From: an uncultured Desulfobacterales bacterium
GTDB lineage: Bacteria > Desulfobacterota > Desulfobacteria > Desulfobacterales > UBA11574
Direction: 5' to 3'
NCBI GenBank assembly: GCA_937998305.1
Contig: CALLDL010000039.1
Span: 1 to 33,921 of the forward strand
Length of the DNA: 33,921 bases
The position numbers were made by a program, and so were the translations under genes. This document shows, one piece after another, positions 25,528 to 33,921 of this stretch. Within the stretch, counting starts at the first letter, position 1; each line of letters begins with the position of its first letter. A model generated the notes under the pieces. That model worked only from the letters and a program-made list of their open reading frames with translations, did not search any database and was not told where the DNA came from.

Positions 25528-28500
25528 TCAAATGTTAACGGGAAGATAATTAATAACGCTCCGCATTAGCTTTTCTCTGTCCAGTTTGATTTGATAATCA
25601 TCGATACCAGCTGATTCTCCCCTTGCGACATCTTCTTCTCCAGCCATGGTGGTCAAAGCGATAATCGGCAAATCGGCAAATCGCTTGTCTTTCTTTATTT
25701 TTTCTGAAAGTTCGTAACCATTAAGATTCGGCATCTCTATATCCGTTACAACGAGGGAAACCTCTTCAGAATGTTCCAAAAGAAGATTCCATGCCACATT
25801 TCCATCTTCGGCACCGATAACGTTGTACCCTTCTTCTTCCATAAATCCCTTGACCTGATTTCGGAAAAAGTTAGAATCCTCTGCATAAAGGATTGTTACA
25901 CTTTTTCCTTGAGCAGTCTGAACTATTTCCCTGTCGGGAAACCACTCCGGATTCAAGGTATGCACCAAACCATATACATCCACAAGCAAAGTTGTATGAT
26001 CACCAATGATGGCAGATCCCAAAATACCCTGTTGTTTTAACGTTTCGTCATCGATTTCAACCGAGATTTCTCTGGCATCCACAGGCCCAACAGCCATAAT
26101 GCCAATTTCTCTGTCTGCGATGTTAACCACTATGACCAAAAGATCCTCTTTTTTAGCCATGGGTTTTACATGTGCAACTTGATCTATGGTAAATAGCGCA
26201 AGGCTTCCGCCGCGATATTTCATAACCTTTTTACCGCCAACTTCTTCGATGTCTGTATCTTTTATTTTTTCAATACGCTCGACATGATTAATCGGGATAG
26301 CGAACTGTTCCTCATCTTCGCCCCTAAAAATCAGGATAGATTGCCTGTCTTTGCTGCCCCTGTCAGCCTCATTGTTCTCCACAGCCACCTCGCCTGCTCT
26401 GTCGGACCCTTCAACAGAAGTTAGACCGTACATATTTGCAAGATTTGCAACATCGAGTATCAGGGCAACACGGCCGTCACCCATAATGGTTGCACCGGCA
26501 TATTCTTTGCAAACCTTTAGATGGCGACCCAGCGGTTTGACAACGATCTCTTCGGAATCATTCAGTTCGTCGACCACGAGTCCGTATTTCATCGCGCCTG
26601 TGGAAACAACGACGATATTCAGTGCACTTGATGCATGGTAACGCCTGTCTTTTGGATTCCGTTTTACTTCTTCTGAACTCCTGTCCAGATCTTCCTTTTT
26701 ATCAGTTTTGAGCTTTGAGTTTTCAGCATCTGTGTGATCCTCGGAAAAATACGGGTTCCTTTTGGATCTTCGATCAGAAATGTTTCGACGTCTGTCTGTT
26801 TTTGAGCTTCCATCTTTATAATCAAAATAAGTCGATTCAATCCCGATGACATCGGCAAGTTTTATTAACGGCAAAAGATTACCACGCAGCCTTACCACTT
26901 CCGCATCTCCAACGATTTCCACTCTGTCTTTTACCTGATTGGCGGGAATTCTCAAAAGCTCTTCCAAATTTACTTGTGGAATGGCATATCGATCACCTCC
27001 GGCAACAATGATCTGGCTGGGTATAATGGCAAGGGTCAGCGGCAACTTTATTCGGATCGTCGTCCCCTCTCCAATTTTAGAGTCTATATCGATCACGCCG
27101 CCGAGTCTGTCCAGATTGGTTTTGACAACATCCATGCCCACGCCGCGCCCCGACACATCCGTTACTTTTTCAGCCGTTGAAAATCCGGGCATAAAGACAA
27201 GGTTTATTTTTTCTTTATCGGACATCATTCTTGCCTGATCTTCTGTAACCACTCCTTTTGCCACCGCGGTTGCTGCCAGTTTCTGCCCGTCCAGACCCTT
27301 TCCATCGTCTGAAATTTCAATATTGACCTGCCCTGCTTCATGATAGGCTTTTAAAATAATTCTTCCCGTATTATTTTTTCCAGCCTCGTTTCGGTCTTCA
27401 GGAAGTTCAATTCCGTGATCCACAGAATTCCGAACCAGGTGGGTTAAGGGGTCACCGATAGCCTCTATAATGGTTTTATCCAGCTCAACTTCTTTGCCCT
27501 TTAAATATAATTCTACATTCTTGCCCAAGTTGCCCGCCAAGTCTCGGACAACACGGGGAAATTTATTAAATACGATTCCAATATTCTGCATCCGGGTAAG
27601 CATTATGGCCTCTTGCAATTCGGATGTAATCAAATCTATTCTCTGGCCCGAAGTTTCCGCTGCTCTGGGATCACCGGAAGATATAGCCTGGAGAAGCTGA
27701 TTTCTGCTCAGGACAAGCTCTCCGGCCAGATTCATGAGTGTGTCCAAAAGACTTATATTTACCCTTAAGCTCGCATCGGAAGCACCCATACAGGTTTTTG
27801 TATCTTCAACTTCAATTTCAGACACATTCTCTTTTTCCGGCTCCTCTTCATTTGAACACTCCACAACTGTTTCTTCCTGGATTTCACTTGTCGTCTTCAA
27901 AGATCCATCACCTCCAAATTCATCTTTTAACTGCTTTTCAGACGCTAACACATCAGGATCAGAGTATTCTGCTATGGATTTGACTTGAAGGTCATCAGTC
28001 AGCTCGAAGATTTGCTCTTCATTTATTTCAAAAAGCAAGTTAATATCTTTCGGACTTACAAGGGTTGCAAAGAAAACGATAAATGGGAATTGATCCGGAA
28101 GTTCTTTTTCCCGGAGAAAACCAACAGCATCGATATCGATCTGTTTATCAAGAACAAAGCCGGTGGAGCACATATCGCTGATAAGATCCGAAGGTGTTTT
28201 ATTCTTCGTATGAATATCATGAATCAAATCGAATCGAATCAGATAGATATTTTTTCCACCTTTCCTGCCTTCTGAAATCATATCTTCGGTAATCGCAAAG
28301 CTTGCCATTTGGTCAGGCAGTGAAATAATATCAGGTTGCAAGGAATCATCAAACTTCTTGTTTTCGATTTCTATCTCCGCTTCTTTTTTTGCAGGCATTC
28401 CATTTGCAACCGATAAAAGTGATTCTATATGATTCGTAATATCGATATCGTTGCTCTGTGCAATATTGTTTATAAGATTTACCAGTGCATCTGAAGCCAG

Positions 28501-28782
28501 TAAAAGTATGTTGATTATCTCTGGATCGGGAACCATTTCACGGCTTCGAATTTTTCCCAAAATATTTTCCATTTCGTGTGTTAGGTTTTTGATATTTGTG
28601 AGCCCCATAAAACCAGCGCCACCTTTTATGGAATGAGCGGCACGGTACACCTTATTTACCAGGTTTTCGTCGATATTAGCGCCAGAAGCTTCAATGGCCA
28701 GCAAATCATTCTGAATATCCGCCAGATGTTCCAACGATTCATCTATAAATAAATGCATGGTTTCATCAAACTGAATGCTCAT
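25528..28782 (-). CDS. cheA: CheA kinase with two CheW domains and a C-terminal receiver
   Basis: The 1084-residue kinase, much longer than the 650-residue E. coli CheA, reads in order: Hpt (1-105, His50 in RAAHSIKGGAGF), a P2-like region (about 160-265), dimerisation helices (340-400), an ATPase with HLVRNSVDHGIELPEDR (N box), ISDDGKGLDG and SGRGVGMDVV, CheW domain 1 (about 590-785), CheW domain 2 (812-945) and a receiver (960-1084) with Asp1014 in VVTDIEMPNLNG and Lys in YQIK. A charged insert (about 655-715, rich in DRR and Lys/Glu) interrupts CheW domain 1. GGGAGGG lies six bases before the ATG. The receiver may compete with CheB for phosphate. Confidence 0.96.
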   Translation of the reverse strand: MSIQFDETMHLFIDESLEHLADIQNDLLAIEASGANIDENLVNKVYRAAHSIKGGAGFMGLTNIKNLTHEMENILGKIRSREMVPDPEIINILLLASDALVNLINNIAQSNDIDITNHIESLLSVANGMPAKKEAEIEIENKKFDDSLQPDIISLPDQMASFAITEDMISEGRKGGKNIYLIRFDLIHDIHTKNKTPSDLISDMCSTGFVLDKQIDIDAVGFLREKELPDQFPFIVFFATLVSPKDINLLFEINEEQIFELTDDLQVKSIAEYSDPDVLASEKQLKDEFGGDGSLKTTSEIQEETVVECSNEEEPEKENVSEIEVEDTKTCMGASDASLRVNISLLDTLMNLAGELVLSRNQLLQAISSGDPRAAETSGQRIDLITSELQEAIMLTRMQNIGIVFNKFPRVVRDLAGNLGKNVELYLKGKEVELDKTIIEAIGDPLTHLVRNSVDHGIELPEDRNEAGKNNTGRIILKAYHEAGQVNIEISDDGKGLDGQKLAATAVAKGVVTEDQARMMSDKEKINLVFMPGFSTAEKVTDVSGRGVGMDVVKTNLDRLGGVIDIDSKIGEGTTIRIKLPLTLAIIPSQIIVAGGDRYAIPQVNLEELLRIPANQVKDRVEIVGDAEVVRLRGNLLPLIKLADVIGIESTYFDYKDGSSKTDRRRNISDRRSKRNPYFSEDHTDAENSKLKTDKKEDLDRSSEEVKRNPKDRRYHASSALNIVVVSTGAMKYGLVVDELNDSEEIVVKPLGRHLKVCKEYAGATIMGDGRVALILDVANLANMYGLTSVEGSDRAGEVAVENNEADRGSKDRQSILIFRGEDEEQFAIPINHVERIEKIKDTDIEEVGGKKVMKYRGGSLALFTIDQVAHVKPMAKKEDLLVIVVNIADREIGIMAVGPVDAREISVEIDDETLKQQGILGSAIIGDHTTLLVDVYGLVHTLNPEWFPDREIVQTAQGKSVTILYAEDSNFFRNQVKGFMEEEGYNVIGAEDGNVAWNLLLEHSEEVSLVVTDIEMPNLNGYELSEKIKKDKRFADLPIIALTTMAGEEDVARGESAGIDDYQIKLDREKLMRSVINYLPVNI

Positions 28783-28852
28783 TTAAACCCTCCCGGTTAA
28801 GAAAATGCCATAATTTATTGAAATATAATTCCTTATAGAAGTCGATCATTGA

Positions 28853-29170
28853 CTAGGCGTTTTGGTTCATCTGTTCAATTTCAAAATGCTTGTTCAGCCC
28901 AAGTGCATCGAAAAGGGTGTTGATTTCATCCGGAACATTTTTAAGCAAGAGCTTCGCTCCAGCATTGTTCATGGTATTGTGAGTTGCAGCAATAACGCTT
29001 AGGCCCACAGGGTCAACTGATTTTACATTTACAAAATCCAGCGTAAGTTCCGTGATCCCTTGCTCTATGATTTTATGCAGCTTCTTATTTAAACTTTCCG
29101 CTTTGGAAGCGACGACATTTTTGCCTGGTCGAACATTTTTTTTTGTCTGATTTTTCTTGTTCTTTCCCAT
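28853..29170 (-). CDS. Small STAS-domain protein
   Basis: The 105-residue protein has a basic N-terminal tail (1-20) and a STAS fold (about 20-100) with TLDFVNVKSVDPVGLSVIA and ALGLNKHFEI. In anti-sigma antagonists the residue after the conserved Asp is a phosphorylated Ser (DSSG or similar); here it is Pro54 (DPVG). Regulation by a partner kinase at that site is therefore not expected. It leads the chemosensory operon, 70 bases before cheA, and may act as a scaffold or array-linked switch. Confidence 0.85.
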   Translation of the reverse strand: MGKNKKNQTKKNVRPGKNVVASKAESLNKKLHKIIEQGITELTLDFVNVKSVDPVGLSVIAATHNTMNNAGAKLLLKNVPDEINTLFDALGLNKHFEIEQMNQNA

Positions 29171-29767
29171 TGCTTTCTCTCACTTTTCTGATCCGTTAAC
29201 CTGTTTTTTTAAGAATGATTATGAATTATAGGAACTCTAATTGCATCTTATCGTTTTCAAGGATTTCAAAATGCGTGCCACTCATTCCTGATTGGTAATA
29301 AAAATAAGTGAAAACCGTGAAATACGTGGGCTTCAATCCTGTATGTACTATTTGGGTGAAGTGGAACAGATTTTATGGATTCCATTGTGATACCAAGATG
29401 TTTAACTGGTTTCCCATGCTTTCATTCTTTCTGTCTCAAATCTTTGCACAACTTGTTTTTTAACTATTCAGGAATTGAATCCGATATAAGACAATATGAG
29501 ATATGATTCGTTTTTGTTGTGATTCGTCAGTTCTTTGACGTCATCCGATGAATTTTTGACGATTGAAGTTGTTTTGGCCTGTTTTTTACGGATCAGTGCT
29601 TATATGAACATCAGGTTAATGTATTGACTCAAGTTCCGCCCCTTTAATCATCAGCAGCTCCAATAGAGTGTAGCGGGCCGAAACTTGAGTTATTGACATG
29701 TTGGCCGTAGTTAGATAATTATAGATATTTAAAGTTTACTAAACATTTAATTCTTTATTCTTTTACG
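29171..29767. other. Divergent intergenic region between STAS and cyclase genes
   Basis: This 597-base gap must hold the promoters of the chemosensory operon (minus) and of the cyclase operon (plus). Visible marks are a direct repeat TGATTCGT (29504-29511 and 29520-29527), a perfect palindrome TGACGTCA (29536-29543) and the inverted repeat at 29622-29697. No strong sigma-70 or sigma-54 promoter pair could be fixed by eye. No gene is supported. Confidence 0.55.
29622..29697. repeat. Inverted repeat ACTCAAGTT-CG flanked by TATTGAC
   Basis: ACTCAAGTTCCGCCCC (29627-29642) is inverted as GGGCCGAAACTTGAGT (29675-29690) with 14 of 16 positions matching. TATTGAC occurs directly at 29622-29628 and again at 29691-29697. 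The arms resemble those of the repeat at 6938-7057. It lies about 70 bases before the cyclase start. Confidence 0.6.
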
Positions 29768-31507
29768 GTGTCGGAATCTACACATATGAAACCGTTGTCC
29801 GCTCAGAATTTTTTACAATCCAGAATCAATCGATTGTTACGCAAATCTACCGATAATTATAGCAAGACCATAGGTGCGATTTTAAGGAAAAGAGGTGTAA
29901 TTACCGAAGAACAACTCCAGAACGCCCTTAAAGTGCAAAAAGATAAACTCTATACCTTGGGCAAGGCCGTTCGCTTGGGGCAGATCATTGTTGAACTGGG
30001 CTATGCATTAGAAAAAGATCTGGTTAAGGCGGTCAATGATGAATATCAAATTTCAGTTAACACACTGTCCGACGACATCAGAGGTCTTGTCAAAAAAAAA
30101 CGCGAAAGCTTTGTTGAAGGTCTTCCTCCACTACGTATTCCCATCTGGCTACAGTTTTTTGCCGCAACTATGGTTATTATTATTATCACCATTTTTGTAA
30201 TGAGTTTCTTTATTTTGAGTCAGCAAAGAGAAAGGCTTTACAACCAAACCTTAAAAATCGGCAAAGTCAGTCTAAACTATTTTAGCGGGAATGCGTCTAT
30301 TCCGCTTATAGAAGACAATATCTTAAGACTTAATACATTAATAAAAGACGCCACTCATGTTGAGGGACTCCTTTATGCAATTATCGTTGACCACAATCAG
30401 ACGATAAAGGCACATACAGATATAAACAAAATTGGGAAAACTTTTGAGAAATTTGTAAACATTACCGATGTAAGAAAAGAAGAAGACGTTACTTATTTTA
30501 ATTACTTTTCAGAATCGGGTGAGCATGTTTTAAATTTAACTCGCACTATATTATTTAATCAAAAGGAGCTGGGCGAAGTCCATGTTGGGGTTTCCATCGA
30601 TTTTATTGAAAAATTAATCCTTAAAGCACAACTTACAATTATCGGAATAACCTTCTTCATTATCACTATTGGCAGTGGTGTTGCAGTTTTTCTTGGATTC
30701 CATTTTTCACGCCCTATTTCCAACCTCGTCCAGGCAACCAGAGAAATCGGCTCTGGGAATTATCAACATAAAATCATCCTGGCAAGAAATGATGAACTTG
30801 GGGATTTGTCTACTGCATTTAATCGCATGGGTGAAGAACTCTGGAAAAACTCACTTATGCAGAAATCCTTTGGCAAGTATATCGGTTCCGAAGTTCTGGA
30901 GATGATCATGGCCAACCCTGAAAGTGTCTGGTTAAAAGGCCATAGAAGTGAAGCCACTATTGTTTTCATCGATATCAGAGGATTTTCATCATATTCCGAG
31001 GTTAAAGAGCCTGAAGAAATCATTGAAAAGCTAAATCAATACTTTGAAATTGCCACACAGACAATCCAGGATCATGGCGGGTATGTTGATAAGTTTATCG
31101 GTGATGCGGTTTTGGGTGTTTTTGGCGTTCCGGTCTACCATAAAAACCACGTGTTAAGAGCCGTAAGTGCTGCCAGTGATATGCAAAAAGCGTTTCTTGA
31201 AAAACGGGAAAATGGAAATGATCTCCTTAAATCCGTGGGGATCGGAATAAATTCAGGTGTTGTCGTGTCAGGTAATATCGGATCACAAAATAGAATGGAA
31301 TATACCGTTATTGGTGAAAGCGTAAACCTGGCTGCACATTTATACCGGCTGGCCAACCCCGGTGAAATAGTTATAAGTAAAAGTGTTTACGTCCATCTAA
31401 AAGAAAATCTTGAAGTGGAGCCGCTTCCTCCACAATATATAAAAGGTAAGTCGGATCCCGTGGAAACCTTCAGACTGCTGGGTATACGGGAGAACCATCA
31501 TGCCTGA
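29768..31507 (+). CDS. Membrane class III adenylate/guanylate cyclase
   Basis: The 579-residue protein has an N-terminal domain (about 30-97) like the GspE/MshE N-terminal fold. Then come a membrane helix (125-150), a periplasmic sensor (about 151-286), a second helix (287-312), HAMP and a class III cyclase domain (about 390-570). Metal-binding Asp402 (FIDIRGF) and Asp446 (KFIGDAV) are present. Lys442 and Thr513 fit ATP as substrate. Asn520 is kept, but the transition-state Arg of VNLAAR is His524 (VNLAAHL). The start is uncertain: GTG at 29768, or ATG at 29786, neither with a good ribosome site. The end overlaps the next gene by eight bases. Confidence 0.9.
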   Translation: MSESTHMKPLSAQNFLQSRINRLLRKSTDNYSKTIGAILRKRGVITEEQLQNALKVQKDKLYTLGKAVRLGQIIVELGYALEKDLVKAVNDEYQISVNTLSDDIRGLVKKKRESFVEGLPPLRIPIWLQFFAATMVIIIITIFVMSFFILSQQRERLYNQTLKIGKVSLNYFSGNASIPLIEDNILRLNTLIKDATHVEGLLYAIIVDHNQTIKAHTDINKIGKTFEKFVNITDVRKEEDVTYFNYFSESGEHVLNLTRTILFNQKELGEVHVGVSIDFIEKLILKAQLTIIGITFFIITIGSGVAVFLGFHFSRPISNLVQATREIGSGNYQHKIILARNDELGDLSTAFNRMGEELWKNSLMQKSFGKYIGSEVLEMIMANPESVWLKGHRSEATIVFIDIRGFSSYSEVKEPEEIIEKLNQYFEIATQTIQDHGGYVDKFIGDAVLGVFGVPVYHKNHVLRAVSAASDMQKAFLEKRENGNDLLKSVGIGINSGVVVSGNIGSQNRMEYTVIGESVNLAAHLYRLANPGEIVISKSVYVHLKENLEVEPLPPQYIKGKSDPVETFRLLGIRENHHA

Positions 31508-32513
31508 AACGGCAAATATAAAAAAAACTGTTTTAATAAATATTTTTTCGTTATTTTCTTTACTCCTTGCGGCTTGTTCAACAAATGGATTGATTTCCCA
31601 TAATACCCATCAGGCCCATGTTTCTGACGATTTTGTCATCGTAAAGACAACCGCGCAAGACACATTCTCTTCCCTTGCCGCCTACTATTTGAAAGACCCG
31701 GACAAAGGTTGGCTAATCGCTGAATTTAACCGTATGACAACGCTTATCCCCGGCCAAGAACTGATTATTCCATTATCACCATTTAATAAAGGCGGTCTGA
31801 AAGCCGAAGGTTATCAAACGGTTCCTATATTGGTCTACCACAATTTTTCAAAAAAAAGGTCTGATAAAACAGCAGTGGGTCAAGATGACTTTGAAGCCCA
31901 GATGAAATACCTGAAACAAAACGGCTATCATGTTGTTTCAATAGATCAATTATTAGATTTTATCGATTATAAGGAACAACTCCCCGAAAAATCGATTGTC
32001 ATAACATTTGACGACGCATGGCGTTCTATCTTTGATATCGCTCTTCCCATATTAATAAAATATGATTTTACCGCAACATTTTTTATTTACACAGATTTTA
32101 TCGGCGGTGGGAAAGCCATGACCTGGAAACAAATCGAAACTCTTTCAAAAATCGGGTTTGATATTCAATGCCAAACGAAGACCCACAGGAATCTGGCAGT
32201 TCCAAAAAAGAATGAATCGTTCAAAGAATATTTTGAATCCATTAAAATGGAGATCAGTTATCCCAAAAAGCTGCTTAAAAAGAAACTGAATATAGATTGT
32301 AAATTTTTGGCATACCCTTATGGAGAAACCAACAATCTTGTCATTGCTTTGTTAAAAAAACACGGCTACCGGGCAGCGTTCACCGTTGACCGAAAGCCGA
32401 ACCCATTTTTTATTGACAAATATAGAATCTACCGGTCTGTAATATATGGTAGCTATGACATGGATAAATTTAAGGATAATTTGTCCGTCTTTCAGAAGAA
32501 CGAATTGAAATGA
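31500..32513 (+). CDS. Lipoprotein polysaccharide deacetylase-like protein with LysM-like module
   Basis: The 337-residue protein has a signal sequence with lipobox LAAC (Cys26), a LysM-like module (about 45-92, ending LIPGQELIIPL) and a NodB-type deacetylase domain (about 108-330). Motifs seen are PILVYHNF, the catalytic Asp pair ITFDDAW (171-172) and AYPYGE. The usual metal-binding HxxxH is QTKTH here: Gln225 stands where the first His belongs and His229 is kept. This could weaken metal binding, or the protein may bind rather than cleave sugar. It would be anchored in the envelope. Its start overlaps the cyclase end (ATGCCTGA). Confidence 0.88.
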   Translation: MPETANIKKTVLINIFSLFSLLLAACSTNGLISHNTHQAHVSDDFVIVKTTAQDTFSSLAAYYLKDPDKGWLIAEFNRMTTLIPGQELIIPLSPFNKGGLKAEGYQTVPILVYHNFSKKRSDKTAVGQDDFEAQMKYLKQNGYHVVSIDQLLDFIDYKEQLPEKSIVITFDDAWRSIFDIALPILIKYDFTATFFIYTDFIGGGKAMTWKQIETLSKIGFDIQCQTKTHRNLAVPKKNESFKEYFESIKMEISYPKKLLKKKLNIDCKFLAYPYGETNNLVIALLKKHGYRAAFTVDRKPNPFFIDKYRIYRSVIYGSYDMDKFKDNLSVFQKNELK

Positions 32514-33826
32514 AAAAGTCGATAAATGTAATTTTGATGATCATTATTTTGTCTCTATTTTTCGGATGGGCAGGCCCACTTGATTCTTTCGGAGATGTTG
32601 GCCATAAGGTTCCTGAAAAGACTTCTGAAAAAACACAGAGAAATAAGTCGGTTTTTCACTCTTCTGATTATCTGAAACAAGCAAAGACATATAAAAATAA
32701 CGATGAATTGCAATTGGCGCTTTTCTTTTTAAAAATTGCCGCTTCATTAAGTCCTGATGACATGGAAATTGTCGGAAAAATATCTGATTTGAAACTGACC
32801 ATTAACAAAAAATCCAACAACTATTTTAAAAAAGGGAAAAAATTTTATGTGCAAATAAAATTCGAAGAGGCTCGCAGGCAGTTTTTGACCGCGCTAAGAT
32901 ACAACCCTGATCATAAAGACGCTCTGGATTATCTGAAAAACAGGTTAATTCCCAAAGAATACATAAATTACACCTTAGAAAAAAACGACTCGCTAAAAAT
33001 CATTTCCAATAAATTTTACAAAGACCCTGAATTGGTTTTTCTTATCGTATATTTTAATAACCTTAAATCCGATACCGAACCCGAGCCAGGACAAATACTT
33101 AAAATTCCCTTACTGGATCCGGAATTTAATCAAACCATCGGCGATCATCGTCAAGACATGATTTCGGCAAAGAACCTGCTGGAAAAAAATCGATTCCAAG
33201 AAGTTATCGTTATAACCGAAAAAAGACTGGAAAATGACCCTTTAAACAAAGAAGCCATTAAATTAAAAGATGAAGCCTTTTATCAAATTGGAATACAGCT
33301 AAGCAGTCAGGAAAAATATTTTGAAGCGATAGATGCTTTCAAAAAGATCACGCCCGAATATGAAGGCGTGAATAGCGTCATTCAAGAAGCTATTCAGCAT
33401 GAGCTGCTAAAAGCTGAAAATCTTCTAAAAGAAAAAAAATATGAGGCATCTATAGATCTTGCCGAAAAGATTTTGGGCTATGACCAATCAAATGAAGCAG
33501 CTAAAAAACTTATCAGCACCTCCCTTTGCCAACAAGGAAAAAATTTGTTCATCCGAAAGAAATATGACGAAGCTTTACACGTGCTGGATAAAACAGACCC
33601 TGCCGACGATTGTGCTGAAAAAATTAGACTTGCGGTTAAAAAAGGGATAAAACAACAAGCTGAAGCACACTACATTCAAGGGGTTAAACATTTTCTGAAT
33701 GAAGAACTACAAAGCGCCATAAAAGAATGGGAAAAGACTTTAAAACTGAATCCAGAACATGACAAGGCAAAAAAGAATATTGAAAAGGCCAGAAGCCTGT
33801 TGGAAAAACTAAAAGAAGTCAAATGA
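32510..33826 (+). CDS. Secreted TPR protein with an internal LysM-like module
   Basis: The 438-residue protein has a signal peptide or membrane anchor (5-22). A TPR pair (about 50-140, EEARRQFLTALRYNPDHKDAL) is followed by a LysM-like module (about 150-202, PEPGQILKIPLL), and further TPRs run to the end (215-430, AIKEWEKTLKLNPEHDKAKKN). TPRs bind proteins and LysM binds glycan, so it is likely a periplasmic scaffold near peptidoglycan. Its ATGA start overlaps the deacetylase stop, which makes the three genes one coupled unit. The LysM-like module resembles that of the deacetylase. I recognise no named gene. The last 95 bases of the window hold nothing clear. Confidence 0.85.
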   Translation: MKKSINVILMIIILSLFFGWAGPLDSFGDVGHKVPEKTSEKTQRNKSVFHSSDYLKQAKTYKNNDELQLALFFLKIAASLSPDDMEIVGKISDLKLTINKKSNNYFKKGKKFYVQIKFEEARRQFLTALRYNPDHKDALDYLKNRLIPKEYINYTLEKNDSLKIISNKFYKDPELVFLIVYFNNLKSDTEPEPGQILKIPLLDPEFNQTIGDHRQDMISAKNLLEKNRFQEVIVITEKRLENDPLNKEAIKLKDEAFYQIGIQLSSQEKYFEAIDAFKKITPEYEGVNSVIQEAIQHELLKAENLLKEKKYEASIDLAEKILGYDQSNEAAKKLISTSLCQQGKNLFIRKKYDEALHVLDKTDPADDCAEKIRLAVKKGIKQQAEAHYIQGVKHFLNEELQSAIKEWEKTLKLNPEHDKAKKNIEKARSLLEKLKEVK

Positions 33827-33921
33827 AATAGCTGCCGCCTAGTTTATTTTTTCAATACATTTCGAACCCTTAATTTTCTGTAACTTTTATCAAGTATCGC
33901 ATTCAAAATCAAATGAAAGTT

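Noticed and set aside
29516-29545. CRP-type site (TGTGA-N6-TCACA) next to the cyclase gene
   Set aside because: Only a TGTGA half-site is present and the second half does not match.

Overview
The window reads as chromosomal DNA from a Gram-negative bacterium, most likely a Desulfobacterota (Desulfobacterales-like) sulfate reducer or a relative. This is inferred from the gene style (type I-beta DAHP synthase, large hybrid kinases, CheA fused to extra CheW and receiver domains, a sigma-54-type promoter) and from intergenic DNA rich in short palindromic repeats. No rRNA, tRNA, CRISPR, phage or transposase gene is visible.

Region 1 (1-10764) is aromatic amino acid biosynthesis. On the minus strand lie aroF (DAHP synthase) and the start of cinA, which is cut by the window edge. 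Divergent on the plus strand is trpE-trpG-trpD-trpC. The roughly 650 bases between aroF and trpE hold two complete back-to-back attenuators. Each has a TTGACA promoter box, a short leader peptide, a mutually exclusive antiterminator and an intrinsic terminator. The trpE leader has four Trp codons in a row. The aroF leader has Tyr-Tyr-Phe-Trp-Cys-Trp-Trp-Trp, which covers all three end products of the pathway. A KAS II (fabF-like) gene follows trpC. Beyond it trpB-trpA runs on the minus strand. No trpF is present.

Region 2 (10765-12215) holds a MITE-like element just upstream of trpB, a GntR/UTRA regulator and an AT-rich gap with a good sigma-54-type (-24/-12) promoter candidate.

Region 3 (12216-17476, plus strand) is a signalling run: an HDOD protein, a hybrid histidine kinase whose first receiver has lost its phospho-accepting Asp, a separate HPt protein, and a receiver-PAS-kinase protein.

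Region 4 (29170-17610, minus strand) is a chemosensory operon in the order STAS, CheA (HPt, kinase, two CheW domains, receiver), MCP with a Cache domain, MCP with an eight-cysteine cytoplasmic segment, CheW, CheB, CheR, receiver, HPt, and receiver-DHp without an ATPase. It has adaptation enzymes and several phosphorelay parts but no flagellar or pilus genes, so its output is unknown.

Region 5 (29768-33826, plus strand) is a tightly overlapping three-gene unit: a membrane class III nucleotide cyclase, a lipoprotein polysaccharide deacetylase-like protein with a LysM-like module, and a secreted TPR protein with a similar LysM-like module. The cyclase and the deacetylase each lack one canonical catalytic or metal residue.
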